This document shows, in pieces, positions 37,170 through 46,706 of a DNA stretch of 64,000 nucleotides; within the stretch, counting starts at the first letter, position 1, and each line of letters begins with the position of its first letter. Location: positions 135,656 through 199,655 of the forward strand of contig NZ_CACVCE010000045.1 in the NCBI RefSeq assembly GCF_902729445.1, given 5' to 3'. The position numbers and the translations under genes are program-made. The DNA is from Magnetospirillum sp902729445. GTDB taxonomy: Bacteria; Pseudomonadota; Alphaproteobacteria; Rhodospirillales; Magnetospirillaceae. The notes under the pieces are model-generated. The model ran no database searches. It saw nothing but the letters and a program-made list of their open reading frames with translations, and was not told the DNA's origin.

Positions 37170-39755
37170 TCAGACCGTGACGCCGTCGGCGATTTCCTTG
37201 AAGACGGCGATCTGGTCGAAATTCATGTAGCGATAGACATCCTTGGCCTTTTCGTTGACCACGGCGACCTGGGCCAGATATTCAGCCGGAGTCGGGATCT
37301 TGCCCATCAGGGCGCAGACGGCGGCCAGCTCGGCGGACCCCAGATAGACGCGGGTGTCGATGCCCAGACGGTTGGGGAAGTTGCGGGTCGAGGTCGACAT
37401 CGCGGTCGAACCCTTGCGCACCTGGGCTTGGTTACCCATGCACAACGAACAGCCGGGCATTTCCATGCGGGCGCCGGCCTTGCCGAGCACGCTGTAATAG
37501 CCTTCCTCGTTCAGGATCATGGCGTCCATCTTGGTGGGCGGCGCGATCCACAGGCGGGTCGGGATGTCGGACTTGCCGTCCAGCACCTTACCGGCGGCGC
37601 GGAAGTGACCGATATTGGTCATGCACGAGCCGATGAACACCTCGTCGATCTTGTCGCCGGCCACTTCGCTCAGCAGCTTGACGTCGTCGGGATCGTTCGG
37701 GCAGGCGACGATCGGTTCCTTGATGTCGGCCAGATCGATGTCGATGATGGCGGCATATTCGGCATCCGCGTCGGGGGCCAACAGCTGCGGGTCCTTGATC
37801 CAGGCTTCCATCGCCTTGACGCGGCGGCCCAGCGTGCGGGCATCGGCATAGCCCTCGGCGATCATCCACTTCATCAGGGTGATGTTCGAGTTCATGTACT
37901 CGATGATCGGTTCCTTGTTCAGGCGCACCGTGCAGCCGGCGGCTGAACGTTCCGCAGACGCATCGGTCAGCTCGAACGCCTGTTCGACCTTCAGGTCGGG
38001 CAGGCCCTCGATTTCCAGGATGCGGCCCGAGAACACGTTCTTCTTGCCCTTCTTCTCGACGGTCAGCAGGCCGGCGCGAATGGCGTAAAGCGGGATGGCG
38101 TTGACCAGGTCACGCAGGGTGACACCCGGCTGCAGCGTGCCCTTGAAGCGGACCAGCACCGATTCCGGCATGTCCAGCGGCATGACGCCGGTGGCGGCGG
38201 CAAAGGCGACCAGGCCCGAACCGGCCGGGAACGAGATGCCGATGGGGAAGCGGGTGTGGGAATCGCCGCCGGTGCCGACGGTGTCGGGCAGCAGCAGGCG
38301 GTTCAGCCAGGAATGGATGACGCCGTCGCCGGGACGCAGCGCCACGCCGCCTCGGGTCGAGATGAAGCCCGGCAGTTCCTTGTGGGTCTTGACGTCCACC
38401 AGCTTGGGATAGGCGGCGGTGTGGCAGAAGGACTGCATCACCATGTCGGCCGAGAAGCCCAGGCAGGCCAGGTCCTTCAGCTCGTCGCGGGTCATCGGGC
38501 CGGTGGTGTCCTGGCTGCCGACAGTGGTCATTTTGGGTTCGCAATAAGTGCCCGGGCGCATGCCCTTGCCTTCCGGCAGGCCACAGGCGCGGCCGACCAT
38601 CTTCTGGGCCAGGCTGTAACCCTTGCCGGTGTCGGCCGGCACGGCCGGCAGGCGGAACAGGGTGCTGGGTGCCAGCCCCAGGGCCTCGCGGGCCTTGGAG
38701 GTCAGGCCACGGCCGATGATCAGCGGGATACGGCCGCCGGCGCGCACTTCGTCGAAGATCACGTCGCTCTTGACGGTGAATTCGGCGATGACCTTGCCGT
38801 CCTTCAGGGCCTTGCCCTCATAGGGGCGCAGCTCGACCACGTCGCCCATGTTCATCTGGTTGACGTCCAGCTCGATGGGCAGGGCGCCGGCATCTTCCAT
38901 GGTGTTGTAGAAGATCGGCGCGATCTTGGTGCCCAGGCAGACGCCCCCGAAGCGCTTGTTGGGGACGAAGGGGATGTCTTCGCCGGTGAACCACAGCACC
39001 GAGTTGGTGGCCGACTTGCGGCTCGAGCCGGTGCCGACCACGTCGCCGACATAGGCCACCAGGTTGCCCTTGGCGCGCAGATCCTCCAGGAACTTGACCG
39101 GGCCGCGCACGCCGGCCTCTTCCGGCTCGATGCCCGGGCGCGGGTTCTTCAGCATGGCCAGGGCGTGCAGCGGGATGTCGGGGCGGCTCCAGGCGTCGGG
39201 AGCGGGCGACAGATCGTCGGTGTTGGTCTCGCCCGACACCTTGAAGATGGTGACGGTCAGGCTGGCCGGCACTTCCGGGCGCGAGGTGAACCATTCGGCG
39301 TCGGCCCAGGACTGGATCACCGCCTTGGCATTGGCGTTGCCCTTGTCGGCCAGCGCCTTGACGTCGTGGAAATAATCGAACACCAGCAGGGTCTTCTTCA
39401 GGCCCTCGGCGGCGGCGGCGCCGCATTCGGCGCAGGCCAGCAGCTCGATCATCGGCGAGATGTTGAAGCCACCCAGCATGGTGCCCAGCAATTCGGTGGC
39501 CTTGACCTTGCTGATCAGCGGGCTGGTGGCGGTGCCCTTGGCGATCTCGGCCAGGAAGGCGGCCTTGACGCCCGCGGCATCATCGACGCCGGCCGGCACC
39601 CGATAGGTGATCAGCTCGACCAGGGTCTGCTCCTCGCCCTTGGGCGGGTTCTTCAGCAGCGCGACCAATTCCTCGGTCTGCTTGGCGGTCAGCGGCAGCG
39701 GCGGGATCCCCAGGGCGGCGCGTTCGGCAACATGCTGACGATAGGCTTCGAGCAC
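37170..39755 (-). CDS. acnB: Bifunctional aconitate hydratase 2 / 2-methylisocitrate dehydratase
   Basis: AcnB is the TCA-cycle 4Fe-4S aconitase. The start is a GTG at 39755 (product begins [M]LEAYRQHVAERAALG) since GGAGG lies eight bases before it and this matches the E. coli N-terminus; an upstream in-frame ATG at 39785 is not needed. The 861-residue length fits. The N-terminal HEAT-like domain, the swivel domain (DDLSPAPDAWSRPDIPLHA) and the Fe-S ligands (GSCMTNIGHFRAAG, MPGCSLCMGNQAQV) are present. Confidence 0.97.
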   Translation of the reverse strand: MLEAYRQHVAERAALGIPPLPLTAKQTEELVALLKNPPKGEEQTLVELITYRVPAGVDDAAGVKAAFLAEIAKGTATSPLISKVKATELLGTMLGGFNISPMIELLACAECGAAAAEGLKKTLLVFDYFHDVKALADKGNANAKAVIQSWADAEWFTSRPEVPASLTVTIFKVSGETNTDDLSPAPDAWSRPDIPLHALAMLKNPRPGIEPEEAGVRGPVKFLEDLRAKGNLVAYVGDVVGTGSSRKSATNSVLWFTGEDIPFVPNKRFGGVCLGTKIAPIFYNTMEDAGALPIELDVNQMNMGDVVELRPYEGKALKDGKVIAEFTVKSDVIFDEVRAGGRIPLIIGRGLTSKAREALGLAPSTLFRLPAVPADTGKGYSLAQKMVGRACGLPEGKGMRPGTYCEPKMTTVGSQDTTGPMTRDELKDLACLGFSADMVMQSFCHTAAYPKLVDVKTHKELPGFISTRGGVALRPGDGVIHSWLNRLLLPDTVGTGGDSHTRFPIGISFPAGSGLVAFAAATGVMPLDMPESVLVRFKGTLQPGVTLRDLVNAIPLYAIRAGLLTVEKKGKKNVFSGRILEIEGLPDLKVEQAFELTDASAERSAAGCTVRLNKEPIIEYMNSNITLMKWMIAEGYADARTLGRRVKAMEAWIKDPQLLAPDADAEYAAIIDIDLADIKEPIVACPNDPDDVKLLSEVAGDKIDEVFIGSCMTNIGHFRAAGKVLDGKSDIPTRLWIAPPTKMDAMILNEEGYYSVLGKAGARMEMPGCSLCMGNQAQVRKGSTAMSTSTRNFPNRLGIDTRVYLGSAELAAVCALMGKIPTPAEYLAQVAVVNEKAKDVYRYMNFDQIAVFKEIADGVTV

Positions 39756-39886
39756 GGGATATCCTCCGCTTTGGAACAAGGACAAGGGTTGCGCCGGGCA
39801 TGGTGATCCGGCGACGTTGGCTTACACCATATTTTTGCCCGCGAGTCCAGCCTGGCTATCCCTTCGGGCGGGTAATTTTCTACCCC

Positions 39887-40582
39887 CTACCCGTTTTTTG
39901 GGGCCCTCGCCGGGCCCTTCAGCCGCTGGACCACATGGACCATGAAGGCGGTGCCGATCACCGGCGCCGCCAAATTCAGCAGCGGCACCGAGAACAGCAC
40001 CGAGATCACCGCTCCGGCCAGCCACAGGCGTCCCAGATTGTTCCTGAACACCAGCCGTCCGGTCGCCAGGTCCAGCCGGCGCAAAGCCACCAGCTCGAAA
40101 TATTCGCGGCCCAGCAGGTAGCCGTTGATCGCCGTCACCAGGATGAAGGTCAGGCCGGTCAGCAGCAGCACCGCATATATAGGGAGCGCCAGCAGGTTGA
40201 TCACCACCATCACCGCCAAAAATCGTGCGGTGGCCAGCAAGGCTTCGGTCCAGGGCTGCGGCCGGGCCGGGGCCAGGTGCGGATAGTGGTGGGCCTCGAC
40301 CGCTTCGGCGGCCTGGTCCAGCATCGGGCTCATGATGGCGGTGGCCAGCGCGGGGAAGAACAGCAGGGGCAGCACCAGCACCGCCAGCCCCAAGGCCAGG
40401 CCGGTGCCGATGTCGGCCCAGGCCTCGGCGAAGAAGGTGACCTGCGACAAGATGGTCCACACCGCGGCGACCAATGCGATGTAAATCGCCAGGGCGCCAA
40501 GGATGCCGCGACCCAGCACCCGGTTCAAGGAGCGGTCGGGAAGTTGGGCGAAGGCCTTGAACAAAGCCGCGATCATCGTCAT
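39887..40582 (-). CDS. EI24-domain (CysZ-like) membrane protein
   Basis: The 231-residue protein has five to six hydrophobic segments and matches the EI24/CysZ type (FKAFAQLPDRSLNRVLGRGI at the N-terminus; NGYLLGREYFELVALRRLD, the family signature, near residue 155). CysZ imports sulfate in enterobacteria, but most alphaproteobacterial members are uncharacterised. It diverges from the PfkB gene; no sulfur genes are adjacent, so transport of sulfate is only a possibility. Confidence 0.85.
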   Translation of the reverse strand: MTMIAALFKAFAQLPDRSLNRVLGRGILGALAIYIALVAAVWTILSQVTFFAEAWADIGTGLALGLAVLVLPLLFFPALATAIMSPMLDQAAEAVEAHHYPHLAPARPQPWTEALLATARFLAVMVVINLLALPIYAVLLLTGLTFILVTAINGYLLGREYFELVALRRLDLATGRLVFRNNLGRLWLAGAVISVLFSVPLLNLAAPVIGTAFMVHVVQRLKGPARAPKNG

Positions 40583-40700
40583 CCCTTATATGTCACGCCG
40601 TTTTTATGTTGTTCCAGAACGCGGTCTGGATATACTGCGCCGCTTGTCGGGAGCAGGTGTCTTCCGTCCATATCGCGCAGCGAACCACGAGATCAAGATC

Positions 40701-41693
40701 ATGGCAGAACCACGTTTCCACGTCGCCGGTATCGGCAACGCGATTGTCGACGTGCTGGTCCACGCCGAGGACGAGCTGCTGGCCCGCCTGGGCCTGACCA
40801 AGGGCGTCATGACCCTGATCGACAGCGCCGAGGCCGAACGGATCTACGCTTCGCTGCCGCCGGGCCTGGAATGCTCGGGCGGGTCGGCGGCCAACACCAT
40901 CGTCGGCATCGCCTCGCTGGGCGGCAAGGCCGCCTATATGGGCAAGGTCAAGGACGACCAGCTGGGCCGGGTGTTCGCCCACGACATCAAGAATGCCGGC
41001 GCCACCTTCGAGACCGTGGCCGCCGCCGACGGCCCGGCCACCGCGCGCTGCTTCGTGCTGGTCACCCCCGACGCCCAGCGCACCATGCTGACCTATCTGG
41101 GCGCCTGCATCGAATTCGGGCCCGACGATGTCGACGAGGCCGTCATTGCCCAGTCCGCCGTGACCTATCTGGAAGGCTATCTGTACGACCCGCCGCTGGC
41201 CAAGCAGGCCTTCCTCAAGGCCGCCGGGGTTGCCCACGATTCGGGGCGCGAGGTGTCGCTGTCGCTGTCCGACCCGTTCTGCGTCGATCGTCACCGGGCC
41301 GAGTTCCTGGAACTGATCTCGGGCCATGTCGATATCCTGTTTTCCAACGATGCCGAAATTCAGTCGCTGTTCTCGACCGACGATTTCGACCAGGCGCTCA
41401 GGGCCGTGCGCGGCCACGCCAAGGTGGCGGCGATCACGCGGGGCCCCAAGGGCTCGGTGGTGGTGACCGACGAGGACGTCATCGTCGTCGGCTGCGACCC
41501 GGTCGATCATGTGGTCGATACCACCGGGGCCGGCGATCTTTACGCCGCCGGCTTCCTGCACGGCTATACCCAAGGCCGTGATCTGGCCACCTGCGCGCGC
41601 CTGGGCGGCATCGCGGCGGCCGAGATCATTTCCCACATCGGCGCCCGCCCGGCGCAGTCTCTGGCCAAGTTGGCCGCCGCCAAGCTGGGCTGA
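40701..41693 (+). CDS. PfkB family carbohydrate kinase, adenosine-kinase-like
   Basis: The ATG at 40701 starts a 330-residue ribokinase-fold enzyme. The family signatures are SGGSAANTIVGIASLGGKAAYMG-type (residues about 55, described in part) and the C-terminal DTTGAGDLYAAGFLHG with the catalytic aspartate. Alphaproteobacterial genes of this length and order are annotated as adenosine kinases, which make AMP from adenosine. The substrate is inferred. It is 44 bp upstream of typA. Confidence 0.88.
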   Translation: MAEPRFHVAGIGNAIVDVLVHAEDELLARLGLTKGVMTLIDSAEAERIYASLPPGLECSGGSAANTIVGIASLGGKAAYMGKVKDDQLGRVFAHDIKNAGATFETVAAADGPATARCFVLVTPDAQRTMLTYLGACIEFGPDDVDEAVIAQSAVTYLEGYLYDPPLAKQAFLKAAGVAHDSGREVSLSLSDPFCVDRHRAEFLELISGHVDILFSNDAEIQSLFSTDDFDQALRAVRGHAKVAAITRGPKGSVVVTDEDVIVVGCDPVDHVVDTTGAGDLYAAGFLHGYTQGRDLATCARLGGIAAAEIISHIGARPAQSLAKLAAAKLG

Positions 41694-41737
41694 GAGCGCT
41701 TTTCCCCATCCCCTTCAAGACAAGAAACGAACCTCCC

Positions 41738-43549
41738 ATGGAACTTAGGAACATCGCCATCATCGCCCACGTCGACCATGGCAAGACCACCCTGGTCGAT
41801 GCCATGCTGCGGCAGTCCGGCACCTTCCGCGAAAACCAGCAGGTCGCCGAGCGGGTGATGGATTCCAACGACCTGGAAAAGGAACGGGGCATCACCATCC
41901 TGGCCAAGTGCACCTCGGTCGATTGGAAGGGCGTGCGCATCAACATCGTCGACACCCCCGGCCACGCCGATTTCGGCGGCGAGGTGGAACGCATCTTGTC
42001 GATGGTCGATGGCGTGGTGGTGCTGGTGGACGCGGCCGAAGGCCCGATGCCGCAGACCAAGTTCGTCACCGGCAAGGCGCTGGGCCTGGGGCTCAAGCCG
42101 ATCGTGGTGGTCAACAAGGTCGATCGCGGCGACGCCCGCCCGCACGAAGTGCATGACGAATGCTTCGATCTGTTCGCCGCCTTGGACGCCAATGACGAGC
42201 AGCTGGACTTCCCGACCCTGTTCGCGGTCGGCCGCGACGGCTGGGCCGCCGAGGCGCCGGAGGGTCCGAAGGATTCGCTCGAGCCGCTGTTCGACCTGAT
42301 CCTCAAGCACGTTCCCGCCCCGAACCACGATCTGGACGCCCCCTTCTCGATGCTGGCCACCACCCTGGAAGCCGACCCCTATCTGGGCCGCATCCTGACC
42401 GGGCGCATCGAGACCGGAATCTTGAAGCTGAACATGCCGGTCAAGGGCATCAACCGCGACGGCGTGGTCGAGCAGTTCCGCGCCTCGAAGATCCTGTCGT
42501 TCCGCGGCATCGAGCGGGTGCCGGTCGATCAGGCCGAGGCCGGCGACATCGTCTGCCTGGCCGGCATGACCAAGGTCACCGTCGCCGACACCATCTGCGC
42601 CGCCGAGGTGAGCGAGCCCCTGAAGGCCCAGCCGATCGACCCGCCGACGCTGGCGATGATCTTCTCGGTCAACGATTCCCCGCTGGCCGGCACCGAGGGC
42701 GACAAGGTCACCAGCCGCGTCATCGGCGCGCGCCTGTTCCGCGAGGCCGAATCCAACGTCGCCATCCGCATCACCGAGCAGGACAGCAAGGACGCCTTCG
42801 AGGTGGCCGGCCGCGGCGAACTGCAGCTGGGCGTGCTGATCGAGACCATGCGCCGCGAGGGCTTCGAATTGTCGGTGTCGCGTCCGCGCGTGCTGTTCAA
42901 GACCGAGGACGGCCAGCGCCTCGAGCCGATCGAGGAAGTGTTCGTCGATGTGGACGAGGAATTCTCGGGCGTGGTGGTGGAAAAGATGACCATCCGCAAG
43001 GCCGAGCTGACCGGCATGCGCCCGACCGGCGGCGGCAAGACCCGCATCACCTTCCTGGCGCCGTCGCGCGGCCTGATCGGCTATCACGGCGAGTTCCTGA
43101 CCGACACCCGCGGCACCGGCCTGATGAACCGCGTCTATCACGGTTACGCCCCCTACAAGGGCGCCATCGAGGGCCGTCGCAACGGCGTCTTGATCTCGAA
43201 CGCCAGCGGCGAGGCGGTGGCCTATGCGCTGTGGAACCTGGAAGATCGCGGCCCGATGTTCATCAATCCGCAGGTCAAGGTCTATGAAGGCATGATCATC
43301 GGCGAGCACAGCCGCGGCAACGACCTGGAAGTCAATCCGCTGAAGGCCAAGCAGCTGACCAACATCCGCGCCTCGGGCAAGGACGAGGCGGTGCGCCTGA
43401 CGCCGCCGCGCAAGATGAGCCTGGAACAGGCCATCGCCTACATCCAGGACGACGAGTTGGTGGAAGTGACGCCGAAGTCGATCCGCCTGAGGAAGCGCCT
43501 GCGCGATCCGAACGACCGCAAGAAGGCCAGCCGTTCCGCCGAGGATTGA
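41738..43549 (+). CDS. typA: Translational GTPase TypA/BipA
   Basis: TypA is a ribosome-associated GTPase linked to stress and 50S assembly. Over 603 residues the G domain shows AHVDHGKTTLVDAML, the switch region KERGITILAK, VDTPGHADFGGE, and NKVDRGDARP. Later regions match the EF-G-like domains and the unique C-terminal domain (KAKQLTNIRASGKDEAVRLT). Confidence 0.97.
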   Translation: MELRNIAIIAHVDHGKTTLVDAMLRQSGTFRENQQVAERVMDSNDLEKERGITILAKCTSVDWKGVRINIVDTPGHADFGGEVERILSMVDGVVVLVDAAEGPMPQTKFVTGKALGLGLKPIVVVNKVDRGDARPHEVHDECFDLFAALDANDEQLDFPTLFAVGRDGWAAEAPEGPKDSLEPLFDLILKHVPAPNHDLDAPFSMLATTLEADPYLGRILTGRIETGILKLNMPVKGINRDGVVEQFRASKILSFRGIERVPVDQAEAGDIVCLAGMTKVTVADTICAAEVSEPLKAQPIDPPTLAMIFSVNDSPLAGTEGDKVTSRVIGARLFREAESNVAIRITEQDSKDAFEVAGRGELQLGVLIETMRREGFELSVSRPRVLFKTEDGQRLEPIEEVFVDVDEEFSGVVVEKMTIRKAELTGMRPTGGGKTRITFLAPSRGLIGYHGEFLTDTRGTGLMNRVYHGYAPYKGAIEGRRNGVLISNASGEAVAYALWNLEDRGPMFINPQVKVYEGMIIGEHSRGNDLEVNPLKAKQLTNIRASGKDEAVRLTPPRKMSLEQAIAYIQDDELVEVTPKSIRLRKRLRDPNDRKKASRSAED

Positions 43550-43592
43550 TCCCCGGCTTGAAATTTGGCGGGCTACTCCTGGTCCTTTCGTC

Positions 43593-43615
43593 ATGCCCGT
43601 GCTTGACACGGGCAT
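43593..43615. repeat. Short palindromic intergenic repeat
   Basis: A perfect 9-bp stem (43593-43601 with 43607-43615, loop CTTGA) of the ATGCCCG...CGGGCAT type common in alphaproteobacterial intergenic DNA. It lies 43 bp after typA and lacks a T run, though it may still limit read-through. Confidence 0.6.
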
Positions 43616-43620
43616 CATAA

Positions 43621-43788
43621 CCCTCTCCCCTTGTGGGAGAGGGGCCGCGCGAAGCGCGGGGGTGAGGGGTCTTACGCGCGGCGAGCGCGTAAAAAACGTC
43701 TTTGTATCAAGCACATCATATGGCGCGCCGACGCGCGCGCCCCTCACCCGGCCGCTTCGCGGCCACCCTCTCCCACAAGGGGAGAGGG
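43621..43788. repeat. Large imperfect inverted-repeat element
   Basis: The arms 43621-43669 and 43740-43788 are about 49 bp each and are near-perfect reverse complements; each starts with CCCTCTCCCCTTGTGGGAGA or its complement. The 70-bp centre includes a T/A-rich part. It looks like a miniature non-autonomous repeat family of the genome. The 285-bp gap between typA and the LRR gene holds nothing else. Confidence 0.75.
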
Positions 43789-43834
43789 AAAACGCCGCAA
43801 TTGCTGCATCTGCGTGCCCGGACTTTTGCCCCAG

Positions 43835-45442
43835 TTACGATGCGCGCGAACGGCCGGCGAAGGTCTTAAGGGCTTCGACCACGTTGCGCAGCCAGCCGAA
43901 ATCGGCGGGCAGCATTTGGGCCAGCTGCATCAAATCCCCGGCATGGGACTGGATGAAGCCTCCGGCCAGCACCGCCAGCGTGCCGACGCCGATCGTGGCG
44001 CCCTGGACGACCACCTTGCGGATTTCCTTGCGGTCGTCGGCGGTCACGGTCAGGCTGAGCGCCTCGCGGGCCAGCGGCACCAGGGTATTGTGCAAGGAAT
44101 CGGCGGCTTCGCGGGCGACGATGGCGGGCGCCGGCTCTGGCGCCCGGGTCGCCCGGCTCAGCTCGGCCAGGGTGGCGGCCAGGATGGGCGCCGCCAATTC
44201 GGGCCGGTCGGCCAGGGCCTGGGCCAGCCGGTCCAGGGTGGCGCTGATCGGCCGGATGGCCTCGGCCAACACCGGGTCGGATTCCGCCTGGCGGCGATAC
44301 TCCTTCCATTCGTCGGTCCAGTTCAGCAGCATGCCCAGATTGCCCAGCAAGGCGTCGCACATCACCCGCTCTTCCGAGGTCAGGGGATCGCCGTCATCCT
44401 CGTCGCGCCAGCCGGCCAAGGCCCGGGCCAGGCGATCGGTGGCCAGGGCCAGGGCCAGCACCTGCAAGCCGGCGCCGTCGGTGCCCAGCCGCTCCTGGCA
44501 CTGGATCAGGAAATCATCCAGGAAGGCCTTGTTGGCGCCGATCTTCTGGCGCACCCGGGCCACCCAGTCGCGCACCTCGGCATGCAGGGCGGCCAGTTCC
44601 GGCCGGCCGGCCTGACCGGGCTCGGGCTCGGGCGCCAATTCCAGTCGGCCCGCGACCACCCGGGTCAGCACCGGCCCCCGCCGCTGCTCGGGGACGGTCA
44701 GTTCCGGTTCCGGGCCGGGCAGCGTACGCAGATAGGCGAACAGCGGGCCGATGCCTTGCCGGTAAAGGCTGGCGAAGGGTTCTTCCAGGGGGGTATCCCT
44801 CAATGTCAGCGACAGCTTGCTTTCATCAAGACGAGCGAGCCCCTTCGGCAGTCGGGTGATACGATTGCCCGTGAGGGTAACGTTAATCAGATTGGGAAAG
44901 TCGCCGATCCAGTCGGGGAGGTCTGAGACGCCACTGTGCTGGAGGGTCAGGCCGTGCAAATCATGGCGACGCAGCGCCGCCGGTATTTCGGTCAGCGCCT
45001 CCCCCCATAGGTCGATCACTTCCAAATCCGGGACGGCCTCGATCATCGCCGCTGCATCGGCGGTATTGGCACCGTTTACCCAAAGGTGGTTCAGTGAGGT
45101 CAGCTGGCGCAGGACCGAGAGAATTTGGGGCGTTGCGGCCGATAGGGATAGCAACGCCAGGCCGCTCCGGTGGAGCTCGGCCGGCAAATCCACCAAGGGG
45201 ACCTTGGCCGCATAAAGGGTCCGCAGCTGCTTCAGGCGGCTTAGGCCTGGCGGCAGGGTGGTCAGCGGGTTGTCATCGACATCCAGAGTTACCAGCCCGG
45301 TCAGGCGGTCAATGTCGTCGGGCAGGCGGGTGAGGCCGCGTCCATTAAGTTTCAGTCGACGAACCTCGTCCAAATCCCCCTCGATCAGGTCTTCGACACT
45401 GGCCGGGGCGGTGGGGATGGGGTCTTTCAGCTTCCAGGGCAA
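43835..45442 (-). CDS. Leucine-rich-repeat membrane-associated protein
   Basis: The 535-residue protein has LRRs over about residues 25-230 (LKLNGRGLTRLPDDIDRL, LTGLVTLDVDDNPLTTLPPG, LINVTLTGNRITRLPKGLAR). A helical middle region has no recognised domain, and near the C-terminus a hydrophobic helix (IGVGTLAVLAGGFI, about residue 490) could cross the membrane. LRRs bind proteins, so it may be an adaptor or immunity-type sensor. No enzymatic domain was recognised. The 3' neighbours are repeats, which fits an accessory gene. Confidence 0.75.
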   Translation of the reverse strand: MPWKLKDPIPTAPASVEDLIEGDLDEVRRLKLNGRGLTRLPDDIDRLTGLVTLDVDDNPLTTLPPGLSRLKQLRTLYAAKVPLVDLPAELHRSGLALLSLSAATPQILSVLRQLTSLNHLWVNGANTADAAAMIEAVPDLEVIDLWGEALTEIPAALRRHDLHGLTLQHSGVSDLPDWIGDFPNLINVTLTGNRITRLPKGLARLDESKLSLTLRDTPLEEPFASLYRQGIGPLFAYLRTLPGPEPELTVPEQRRGPVLTRVVAGRLELAPEPEPGQAGRPELAALHAEVRDWVARVRQKIGANKAFLDDFLIQCQERLGTDGAGLQVLALALATDRLARALAGWRDEDDGDPLTSEERVMCDALLGNLGMLLNWTDEWKEYRRQAESDPVLAEAIRPISATLDRLAQALADRPELAAPILAATLAELSRATRAPEPAPAIVAREAADSLHNTLVPLAREALSLTVTADDRKEIRKVVVQGATIGVGTLAVLAGGFIQSHAGDLMQLAQMLPADFGWLRNVVEALKTFAGRSRAS

Positions 45443-45535
45443 GGCTCAAACCTCGACGGATCGGCGGGGTGGATGGGGCCAAGACTAGCATGGGTTGTAA
45501 AACGACGGAAGTTTCCGCAACCTCAAAAAGGGTAA

Positions 45536-45753
45536 ACCACAGAGGCACAGAGGGAGAAACCAAACGGCCCCCGGGAGTCTGTCCGGTCCACGCTGAAGCA
45601 CACGTCCATCCTATCAAGCCCGGCCATGACGGCGAGGGGTGTGGAACATCCGATTCCACCACCCTCAGACAGACTCCAAATCGCCCTGCGGCGGACGGAA
45701 CCCGAGACGGCGCCGGCGGCACATAACCTCTGTGCCTCTGTGCCTCTGTGGTG
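45536..45753. repeat. Inverted-repeat-bounded intergenic element
   Basis: The ends ACCACAGAGGCACAGAGG (45536-45553) and its complement with one extra period (45727-45753) face inward around about 170 bp of noncoding DNA. The right end has the 8-bp unit CTCTGTGC repeated. The 339-bp gap between the LRR gene and the small ORF holds only this. Confidence 0.65.
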
Positions 45754-45781
45754 AAATCTTTTCTTCCCGCCGCCCGGTCCG

Positions 45782-45976
45782 TCAGTGCGTCGTCGGCGCC
45801 GTACCGGTCAGCACCATCCGTTCCACCTCGTTCAGCACCAGGAAGGCCAAATCCTGCTCGCGGCCGAACTTGGCGCTCGCGATATCCTCGCGGGCGATGG
45901 CGGCGGCATGGTTGCCATAGCGCAGCACCATCAAGCGTGCGGACCTCATGATCTCATCCCGATCCGGAATCAACAT
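45782..45976 (-). CDS. Small conserved hypothetical protein
   Basis: The ATG at 45976 is preferred since AAGGAGG lies eight bases upstream; the product has 64 residues. It is soluble and helical (IPDRDEIMRSARLMVLRYGN, ARE-type middle, LAFLVLNEVERMVLTG). I recognise no domain. The strong ribosome site and normal codon use support a real gene. Neighbours are a repeat element and ccmB. Confidence 0.6.
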   Translation of the reverse strand: MLIPDRDEIMRSARLMVLRYGNHAAAIAREDIASAKFGREQDLAFLVLNEVERMVLTGTAPTTH

Positions 45977-46040
45977 GTCGGCCTCCTTATGCTGGACCAA
46001 AACAGCATATGGTGGGTTTAGTTAAGATTTCCAGAACGAA

Positions 46041-46706
46041 TCATTCCAGCGCCTGGCGCAGGGCGGCCGCGGCGGCCCAGGGGGCCAGCGGCAGGGCGGC
46101 GGCCAGCAGGCCGGCCAGGATCAACAGATGCGGCTCGGCCGAGCGGGCCTGGACGGCAGCGTCGATGGCGCCGACCCCGAAGATCAGCACCGGCACGTAA
46201 AGCGGCAGGATCAGCAGGGACAGCAGCACGCCGCCGCGCCGGGCGCCCAGCACCAGGGCGGCGCCGATGGCGCCGACCAGCGACAGGATCGGCGTGCCGA
46301 TCAGCATGGTCAGCATCAGCACGCCGAAGCCGTCGGCATTCATGTGCAGCAGCACCGCCAGGATGGGTGCCGCCAGCAGCAACGGCAGGCCGGTGGTCAG
46401 CCAGTGGGCCACCACCTTGGCGGCGACGACGATGCCCAGCGACGTCGGCGTCAGCACCAGCAATTCCAGCGAGCCGTCCTCGTAATCGGCCTGGAACAGG
46501 CGATCGAGCGACAGCAGCGAGGCCAGCAGCGCCGTCACCCACAAGATGCCGGCCGAGACGCGTTCCAGGATGCCGGATTCCGGGCCGATGCCGAAGGGGA
46601 ACAGCACCACGGTCAGCACGAAGAAGGTCACCACCATGATGCTGTCCGAGCCCTGGCGCAGGGCCAGGCGCAGGTCGCGGCGCACCACTTCGAGGAAGCG
46701 GATCAT
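46041..46706 (-). CDS. ccmB: Heme exporter protein CcmB
   Basis: CcmB is the membrane subunit of the CcmAB complex used in cytochrome c maturation (system I). The ATG at 46706 overlaps the ccmA stop by four bases and gives 221 residues with six hydrophobic helices. Family motifs are VVRRDLRLALRQGSDSIM and DRLFQADYEDGSLELL. No other ccm gene follows in this window, so the rest of the pathway lies elsewhere. Confidence 0.95.
   Translation of the reverse strand: MIRFLEVVRRDLRLALRQGSDSIMVVTFFVLTVVLFPFGIGPESGILERVSAGILWVTALLASLLSLDRLFQADYEDGSLELLVLTPTSLGIVVAAKVVAHWLTTGLPLLLAAPILAVLLHMNADGFGVLMLTMLIGTPILSLVGAIGAALVLGARRGGVLLSLLILPLYVPVLIFGVGAIDAAVQARSAEPHLLILAGLLAAALPLAPWAAAAALRQALE

Noticed and set aside
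38256..39806. 516-codon plus-strand frame opposite acnB
   Set aside because: Shadow of acnB.
43560..43800. CRISPR array
   Set aside because: The repeats are one inverted pair and a hairpin, not regularly spaced direct repeats.
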